A stretch of 9,596 nt of DNA from an uncultured Traorella sp. GTDB lineage: Bacteria; Bacillota_I; Bacilli_A; Erysipelotrichales; Erysipelotrichaceae. The stretch is taken from NCBI GenBank assembly GCA_945938205.1, contig CAMEUL010000041.1, positions 1 to 9,596 on the forward strand. Direction: 5' to 3'. Positions 5,901 through 9,596 of the stretch are shown here, piece by piece. Within the stretch, counting starts at the first letter, position 1. Each line of letters starts with the position of its first letter. A model generated the notes under the pieces. It made no database searches. It worked only from the letters and a program-made list of their open reading frames with translations, and was not told where the DNA came from. The position numbers and the translations under genes are program-made.

Positions 5901-7255
5901 AAAAAACAAAGAAATATATGATTCTTACTCTTGCAGGAATACTTAGTATTTCATGTCTTTCTTCAAAAGTACTGGCAGTGGATTATGCTGCTGATGAAGC
6001 GTATTATGCTTCATTGTGCAGTGGTCTGATCAGCCCCAAGGATGAAAACTATCAGATATGTCAGGGATATAAACAATATCTTCTGAATAAAAAATATGAT
6101 TTGGAGAAAACTCAAGGAGATCTGCAGAATAAGATTAATGAAGTAAAAGCAAATATTCAGCTTCTGTCAGCACAAATCAGTGAATTCTTAGGCAGGATAG
6201 CAGAATTGACCATGAATATTGAATCTCTTCAAAACCAGATCAAAAAAATGAATGAAAATCTGGAAGTTTTGGAAGTCACTATCCAACAGAAGGAAGAGGA
6301 TATTCAGACAAAAAAAGAATACATCGTCGCAAGAATGCGCTCTGCTCAGTATCAGAATACAGTGAATCCTTATCTTGATTTCATTATGGGAGCTACAAAT
6401 TTCATTGATATGTTGAATCGAGTATCTATTATTTCTCAGTTAGACAAAGCTGACAAAAATAAAATGGATGAGCTTGAAAAAGATATTCAGGCACTAGAAG
6501 AAAATAAAGCAGAAGTCGAACGTCAGAAAGAACTGATTGAAGCTCAGAAAATCGATATGGACCGTCAGCTAGAAGAAGTGGAAACTTATAAAAATGCGAC
6601 TGAGTCTTTGCGTGCTGAGTTTGAGTCTCAGGAAGCATTACTGATGGAACAGATGACACAGAATCAGTCCTACATAGATCAGATAGCAGCCAGCATTCCA
6701 GCCTTTACAGGAGATATTCCAGAAAGTTCTGCCGGATTCTCCATGGTTGTAAGTGGATATAAGAGTGCAGGAACTTGGGCTTATCCAAGCGGATCTTTCC
6801 ATGCAGGAATGGATATCGCCGGTAATGTTGGTGATCCTATTTATGCCCCATTCAATGCGAAAATCGTTATGACTCACGATGGAGAGGACACTTATAATTC
6901 CTGGGGACAGGGACTCTTTGGTGGAGGAAATGTCGTCATCATGGTAGGTCAGGTTAATGGAAGAACCTATGCCCTTGAACTGGCGCACATGCAGAAAGGC
7001 TCTGTAATGGTCAGTCCAAACCAGGTCGTTTCACAGGGACAGCAAGTTGGACGAAGAGGATCCAGCGGATATTCCACAGGACCTCATACCCATATTGAAT
7101 TATATGACTGTGGTAACATGAGCATTGAAGAAGCATACAATCAATTAAGAAGCGGTTATTATTTCTTCCGAGTACCACTGAATTATTCCGGAAGCTGTGA
7201 GGCAAGAGGCTATACACCTTGCCGTCTGCGTCCTGAAAACTTTATTCCTTATTAA
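5897..7255 (+). CDS. Secreted coiled-coil M23 murein endopeptidase, FtsX partner (EnvC/PcsB-like role)
   Basis: A 452-residue exported hydrolase. Residues 1-27 are a signal peptide (KKTKK, hydrophobic core, cleavage likely after VLA). Residues about 65-140 and 185-260 are two coiled-coil stretches around a hinge (VNPYLDFIMGATNF), as in EnvC, PcsB and CwlO-type FtsX effectors. Residues about 295-405 are an M23 (LytM) zinc endopeptidase. Its HAGMD (His302, Asp306) and HTHIE (His397, His399) motifs plus LAH (His364) give a full set of zinc and catalytic residues, so unlike EnvC it should be active itself. A C-terminal extension of about 45 residues follows. Cys41/Cys55 and Cys434/Cys442 could form disulfides. 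Its ATG overlaps the ftsX stop, with GAGG eight bases upstream. Activation by FtsX is inferred from domain plan and coupling. Confidence 0.9.
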   Translation: MKKTKKYMILTLAGILSISCLSSKVLAVDYAADEAYYASLCSGLISPKDENYQICQGYKQYLLNKKYDLEKTQGDLQNKINEVKANIQLLSAQISEFLGRIAELTMNIESLQNQIKKMNENLEVLEVTIQQKEEDIQTKKEYIVARMRSAQYQNTVNPYLDFIMGATNFIDMLNRVSIISQLDKADKNKMDELEKDIQALEENKAEVERQKELIEAQKIDMDRQLEEVETYKNATESLRAEFESQEALLMEQMTQNQSYIDQIAASIPAFTGDIPESSAGFSMVVSGYKSAGTWAYPSGSFHAGMDIAGNVGDPIYAPFNAKIVMTHDGEDTYNSWGQGLFGGGNVVIMVGQVNGRTYALELAHMQKGSVMVSPNQVVSQGQQVGRRGSSGYSTGPHTHIELYDCGNMSIEEAYNQLRSGYYFFRVPLNYSGSCEARGYTPCRLRPENFIPY

Positions 7256-7278
7256 GACATGCAATCGCATGTCTTTTT
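7254..7278 (+). terminator. Intrinsic terminator of the ftsX operon
   Basis: Nine-base stem AAGACATGC/GCATGTCTT (7254-7262, 7267-7275) with loop AATC, followed by T to 7278. The stem begins within the TAA stop codon of the peptidase gene. Confidence 0.9.
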
Positions 7279-7283
7279 CATAT

Positions 7284-7309
7284 AATAAAAAAACTGACAA
7301 ATGTCAGTT
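7284..7309 (-). terminator. Terminator of tRNA-Leu
   Basis: On the minus strand the hairpin formed by AACTGAC (7292-7298) and GTCAGTT (7303-7309) is followed by a run of seven T. It starts 11 bases after the CCA end of tRNA-Leu and converges with the ftsX-operon terminator. Confidence 0.85.
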
Positions 7310-7319
7310 GAATTGTTAA

Positions 7320-7405
7320 TGGTGCGGGCGATGCGATTTGAACGCACACGAGCATACACTCACTACCCCCTCAAAGTAGCGTGTCTACCATTCCACCACG
7401 CCCGC
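7320..7405 (-). tRNA. tRNA-Leu (anticodon GAG)
   Basis: An 86-base class II tRNA on the minus strand with acceptor GCGGGCG/CGCCCGC, discriminator A and encoded CCA. Anticodon stem CTACT/GGTAG closes the loop TTGAGGG, giving GAG for CUC/CUU leucine codons. The variable arm pairs GAG with CTC, and the T-loop is TTCAAAT. It is a single-gene unit with its own promoter and terminator. Confidence 0.95.
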
Positions 7406-7417
7406 ATGTACTCATTT

Positions 7418-7445
7418 ATTTTACCATTTTTCTGCTAGATGTCAA
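7418..7445 (-). promoter_or_regulatory. Promoter of tRNA-Leu
   Basis: Consensus -35 TTGACA (7440-7445) on the minus strand, 16-base spacer, and -10 TAAAAT (7418-7423) extended by TGG. Transcription would start about six bases before the tRNA. Confidence 0.85.
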
Positions 7446-7497
7446 ATAGTTTTTTAGAATAGATAATATCATAGAGAATCAGGAGATAAAACTATTT
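7444..7497. repeat. 10-base inverted repeat upstream of tRNA-Leu
   Basis: AAATAGTTTT (7444-7453) and AAAACTATTT (7488-7497) are perfect reverse complements 34 bases apart, in an otherwise unassigned stretch between the tRNA-Leu promoter and the tRNA-Arg terminator. The left arm overlaps the -35 edge. The function is unknown, and AT-rich repeats of this size can be chance. Confidence 0.4.
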
Positions 7498-7504
7498 CTA
7501 TAAT

Positions 7505-7530
7505 AAAACAAAACAACCCTATAGGTTGTT
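7505..7530 (-). terminator. Terminator of the tRNA-Arg pair
   Basis: On the minus strand, AACAACC/GGTTGTT (7512-7518, 7524-7530) forms a seven-base stem with a 5-base loop, followed by T-rich TTTTGTTTTATT. It begins 10 bases after the CCA end of tRNA-Arg(CCT). Confidence 0.8.
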
Positions 7531-7540
7531 CTTTGATCAT

Positions 7541-7615
7541 TGGCCTCCTCATCCAGACTCGAACTGGAAATTCTGCCTTAGGAGGGCGGTGTTATATCCC
7601 TTTAACTATGAGGAG
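7541..7615 (-). tRNA. tRNA-Arg (anticodon CCT)
   Basis: A 75-base cloverleaf on the minus strand with acceptor CTCCTCA/TGAGGAG, discriminator G and encoded CCA. The loop CTCCTAA gives anticodon CCT for AGG. The T-arm is TCCAG-TTCGAGT-CTGGA and the D stem GTTA/TAAC. The anticodon stem CCGCC/GGCAG has one C-A mismatch (28-42), and the variable region has only four bases. It follows tRNA-Arg(CCG) after a single spacer base (7616). Confidence 0.87.
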
Positions 7616-7616
7616 A

Positions 7617-7693
7617 TGGCGCGCTCGAAGGGGCTCGAACCCTCAACCTTTTGAATCGGAATCAAATGCGCTATCCAGTTGCGCCACGAGCAC
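7617..7693 (-). tRNA. tRNA-Arg (anticodon CCG)
   Basis: A 77-base cloverleaf on the minus strand with acceptor GTGCTCG/CGAGCGC (one T-G pair), discriminator G and encoded CCA. Anticodon stem TTTGA/TCAAA closes the loop TTCCGAT, giving CCG for CGG. The D stem is GCGC/GCGC and the T-loop TTCGAGC. It is the first gene of a two-tRNA unit. Confidence 0.94.
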
Positions 7694-7701
7694 ACACGAA
7701 T

Positions 7702-7710
7702 ATTCTACCA
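7702..7710 (-). promoter_or_regulatory. Extended -10 promoter of the tRNA-Arg pair
   Basis: On the minus strand, TGG followed by TAGAAT (7702-7707) lies 8 bases before the tRNA start. No good -35 is seen at 16-18 bases, so it likely depends on the extended -10 motif. Confidence 0.6.
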
Positions 7711-7765
7711 TAATCTTACTGCAAAAGGAATAGAAAGATGTTTTAGACAAAATCATCCTTTTGTA

Positions 7766-7792
7766 TTAGCACTCGTATTGACAATGTGCTAA
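7766..7792 (+). promoter_or_regulatory. CIRCE operator 1 (HrcA site)
   Basis: TTAGCACTC (7766-7774), nine-base spacer, then ATGTGCTAA (7784-7792). The left arm is a perfect CIRCE half and the right matches at seven of nine bases. The spacer contains the -35 box TTGACA, so a bound HrcA repressor would cover the promoter. Confidence 0.9.
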
Positions 7793-7806
7793 CAGAATGG
7801 TATAAA
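7778..7806 (+). promoter_or_regulatory. Promoter of groESL
   Basis: Consensus -35 TTGACA (7778-7783), exact 17-base spacer, and -10 TATAAA (7801-7806) extended by TGG: a strong housekeeping-sigma promoter held down by the two CIRCE sites. Confidence 0.9.
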
Positions 7807-7810
7807 TATG

Positions 7811-7837
7811 TTAGCACTTAAGTATGGCTAGTGCTAA
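7811..7837 (+). promoter_or_regulatory. CIRCE operator 2 (HrcA site)
   Basis: TTAGCACTT, nine-base spacer, TAGTGCTAA, with eight of nine consensus bases in each arm. It begins at about the predicted transcription start and ends just before the groES ribosome binding site, so it is also in the mRNA leader. Confidence 0.9.
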
Positions 7838-7852
7838 CAAAGGAGTGATTGT

Positions 7853-8128
7853 ATGTTAAAGCCATTACATGATCAAGTGATTTTAAAAAAAGAAGAAGTA
7901 GAAACTAAAACATCAAGTGGTATTCTTATTGCCACCGAATCTAAAAAAATGCCAAGCATGGGAAAAGTCATTGCGAAAGGTCCAAAATGTGAAGCGGATA
8001 TTCATGAAAATGATAAAGTCGTCTATAAAGAATATGCCGGTACAAATGTAACCATTGATCACGAAGATTTTATCGTTATCAAAGAAGAAGACATTTTAGC
8101 GATCGTTGAATGGGAGGAAATAATATGA
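7853..8128 (+). CDS. groES: Co-chaperonin GroES (Hsp10)
   Basis: The 91-residue GroES forms the seven-membered lid that closes the GroEL chamber. It starts MLKPLHDQVILKK, the family N-terminus, with Gln8 where most members have Arg. Residues about 16-30 (EVETKTSSGILIATE) are the mobile loop, whose hydrophobic ILI contacts GroEL. MGKVIAKGP (36-44), DKVVYKEYAGT (54-64) and EEDILAIVE (78-86) are conserved beta-barrel segments. It is slightly shorter than the usual 94 or so residues and acts in the cytosol. The ATG at 7853 has AGGAG seven bases upstream. Its TGA overlaps the groEL ATG by four bases. Two CIRCE operators upstream predict HrcA repression relieved by heat or protein damage. Confidence 0.98.
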   Translation: MLKPLHDQVILKKEEVETKTSSGILIATESKKMPSMGKVIAKGPKCEADIHENDKVVYKEYAGTNVTIDHEDFIVIKEEDILAIVEWEEII

Positions 8129-9596
8129 GCAAAGAAGTAAGATATTCAAGTGATGCCAGAAAGAGCATGCTGAAAGGTGTTAATACACTAGCCGATGCTG
8201 TATGTGTAACATTAGGTCCAAAAGGAAGAAATGTAGTATTGGAAAGAAGCTATGGTTCCCCACTGATTACCAATGATGGTGTTACCATTGCCAAAGAAAT
8301 TGAACTGGAAGACAAATTTGAGAACATGGGAGCTAAACTCGTATATGAAGTAGCCAATAATACCAATGATGTAGCCGGTGATGGTACTACAACAGCTACG
8401 ATCTTAGCACGCAGCATGATCAATCAGGGCATCAAAGCTGTTGATAAAGGATACAATCCTGTATTGATGCGTGAAGGAATTGAATATGCAAGCAAAGAGG
8501 TTGCAAAAGCGATCCTAAAGAATTCTCATACAGTCGAAACCAACAGCGATATTGCTTCTGTAGCGACAATCTCAGCCGGAAGTGCTGAAATCGGAAATCT
8601 GATTGCGAAAGCTATGGATAAGGTCGGAAAAGATGGCATCATCAATGTTGATGAATCCAATGGATTCGATGATGAACTGGAAATCAGTGAAGGACTTCAG
8701 TATGATAAAGGATATGTATCTCCTTATATGGTCAGCGATCATGACAAGATGAGCGTGGATATGGAAAATCCATATGTCCTTGTAACCAATCAGAAAATCA
8801 ATACCATTCAGGAACTCTTGCCAGTTCTGGAACAGATCGTTAAGACAGGACGTCCATTCCTGCTGATTGCCGAAGACTTTGAAAACGAAGTTATTTCTAC
8901 TCTTGTTTTAAATAAATTAAGAGGAACTTTCAATGTCGTTGCAACCAAAGCTCCTGGATTTGGTGACAACCAGAAAGAAATTCTAATGGATATTGCTGCT
9001 TTGACCAATGCAACCTTCTTCAATAAGGATTTGAATATGAAACTGGAAGATGCAACTTTGGATCAGTTAGGAACCATCAAAAAAGTATTAGTCACAAAAG
9101 ACAATACAACTCTCATCAGCGGTAGTGAAACCAACGAAAATGTTTCAAAACGTATTGAAGAAATCAAGAGCCGCATCGAATCAAGTACCAGTGATTATGA
9201 CAAGAAACAGTTCAAGGAACGTTTAGGAAAACTGACCAATGGTGTCGCAACCATCAAAGTAGGTGCTACTACTGAAAGTGAACTGAAAGAAAAGAAACTG
9301 CGCATTGAAGATGCTTTGAATGCAACCAAAGCTGCTGTCAGCGAAGGAATCGTTATTGGTGGAGGAGCTGCCTTAGTTGAAGCCTACAAAGAACTGAAAC
9401 CAACATTGAAGAATGAAAACAAAGACGTACAGAAAGGTATCAATATTGTCATGGAATCTCTGTTCACTCCAATCTCACAGATTGCAGAAAATTCCGGATA
9501 CAATTCTGAAGACATTATCGAACTTCAGAAAATTGCAGACAAGAATCATGGATTTGATGCCAAGAGCGGTCAATGGGTCGATATGTTTGAAAAAGG
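8125..9596 (+). CDS. groEL: Chaperonin GroEL (Hsp60), 3' end outside the window
   Basis: The first 490 codons of GroEL, open to the right edge; about 50 more residues are expected, so the Gly-Met tail cannot be judged. GroEL folds client proteins in an ATP-driven double ring with GroES. Visible hallmarks are TLGPKGRNVVLE (29-40) and NDGVTIAKEIELED (50-63), and DVAGDGTTTATILA (82-95) with the catalytic Asp86. LRGTFNVVATKAPGFGD (265-281) lies in the apical domain, and LRIEDALNATKAAVSEGIVIGGG (392-414) in the second equatorial part with Asp396. The nucleotide-binding residues look intact. The ATG at 8125 overlaps the groES stop (ATGA) and has GGGAGG seven bases upstream, so the pair is co-transcribed and coupled under the dual CIRCE promoter. 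Confidence 0.98.
   Translation, partial: MSKEVRYSSDARKSMLKGVNTLADAVCVTLGPKGRNVVLERSYGSPLITNDGVTIAKEIELEDKFENMGAKLVYEVANNTNDVAGDGTTTATILARSMINQGIKAVDKGYNPVLMREGIEYASKEVAKAILKNSHTVETNSDIASVATISAGSAEIGNLIAKAMDKVGKDGIINVDESNGFDDELEISEGLQYDKGYVSPYMVSDHDKMSVDMENPYVLVTNQKINTIQELLPVLEQIVKTGRPFLLIAEDFENEVISTLVLNKLRGTFNVVATKAPGFGDNQKEILMDIAALTNATFFNKDLNMKLEDATLDQLGTIKKVLVTKDNTTLISGSETNENVSKRIEEIKSRIESSTSDYDKKQFKERLGKLTNGVATIKVGATTESELKEKKLRIEDALNATKAAVSEGIVIGGGAALVEAYKELKPTLKNENKDVQKGINIVMESLFTPISQIAENSGYNSEDIIELQKIADKNHGFDAKSGQWVDMFEK

Noticed and set aside
5897..5980. Lipoprotein signal in the M23 hydrolase (Cys20)
   Set aside because: The residues before Cys20 are Ser-Ile-Ser and lack the Leu at -3 of a lipobox. 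The VLA site at 25-27 fits an ordinary signal peptidase cut better.
7533..7733. Plus-strand open frame of 66 codons
   Set aside because: It runs antisense across two well-formed tRNA-Arg genes and has no ribosome binding site, so it is a by-product of tRNA sequence.
8808..9023. Minus-strand open frame inside groEL
   Set aside because: It is antisense to conserved apical-domain codons of groEL and has no independent support.

Overview
The window looks like chromosome of a low-GC Gram-positive bacterium (Bacillota). Supporting signs are AT-rich DNA, strong AGGAG-type ribosome binding sites, CIRCE operators in front of groESL, tRNA genes that all encode CCA, and paired FemABX-type murein peptide transferases. 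The FtsX plus M23 hydrolase pairing and the general protein style remind me of Erysipelotrichia, but that placement is inference. No rRNA, CRISPR array or insertion sequence is visible.

Layout. (a) 1-527: the decayed C-terminal end of a tyrosine recombinase, with a frameshift near position 92 and a short tandem repeat after its stop. It points at the 3' end of a tRNA operon, which suggests the scar or edge of an integrated element. (b) 545-892, minus strand: tRNA-Ser(GCT), tRNA-Asp(GTC) and tRNA-Gly(GCC) with a clear promoter and terminator. (c) 908-2296, minus strand: a translationally coupled three-gene operon made of a DUF2974/Mbeg1-like alpha/beta hydrolase and two small proteins I do not recognise. 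(d) 2327-4894, plus strand: two tandem FemABX-type transferases that probably build the murein cross-bridge, ending in a UUCG-capped terminator. (e) 4923-7278, plus strand: ftsX overlapping a secreted coiled-coil M23 endopeptidase, with no ftsE beside them. (f) 7284-7707, minus strand: tRNA-Leu(GAG) in one unit and tRNA-Arg(CCG) plus tRNA-Arg(CCT) in another. (g) 7766-9596, plus strand: groES and groEL behind a promoter framed by two CIRCE elements; groEL runs off the right edge.

How it fits together. The centre is a cell-envelope block. The FemABX pair would add amino acids from aminoacyl-tRNA to the peptidoglycan precursor, and FtsX would relay a signal across the membrane to the M23 hydrolase that cuts septal murein. 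Most of the rest is housekeeping: tRNAs and the heat-shock chaperonin. I see no clear new defence or mobile system. The least explained parts are the minus-strand hydrolase operon, the ftsE-less ftsX/M23 pair, and the integrase remnant with its repeats.
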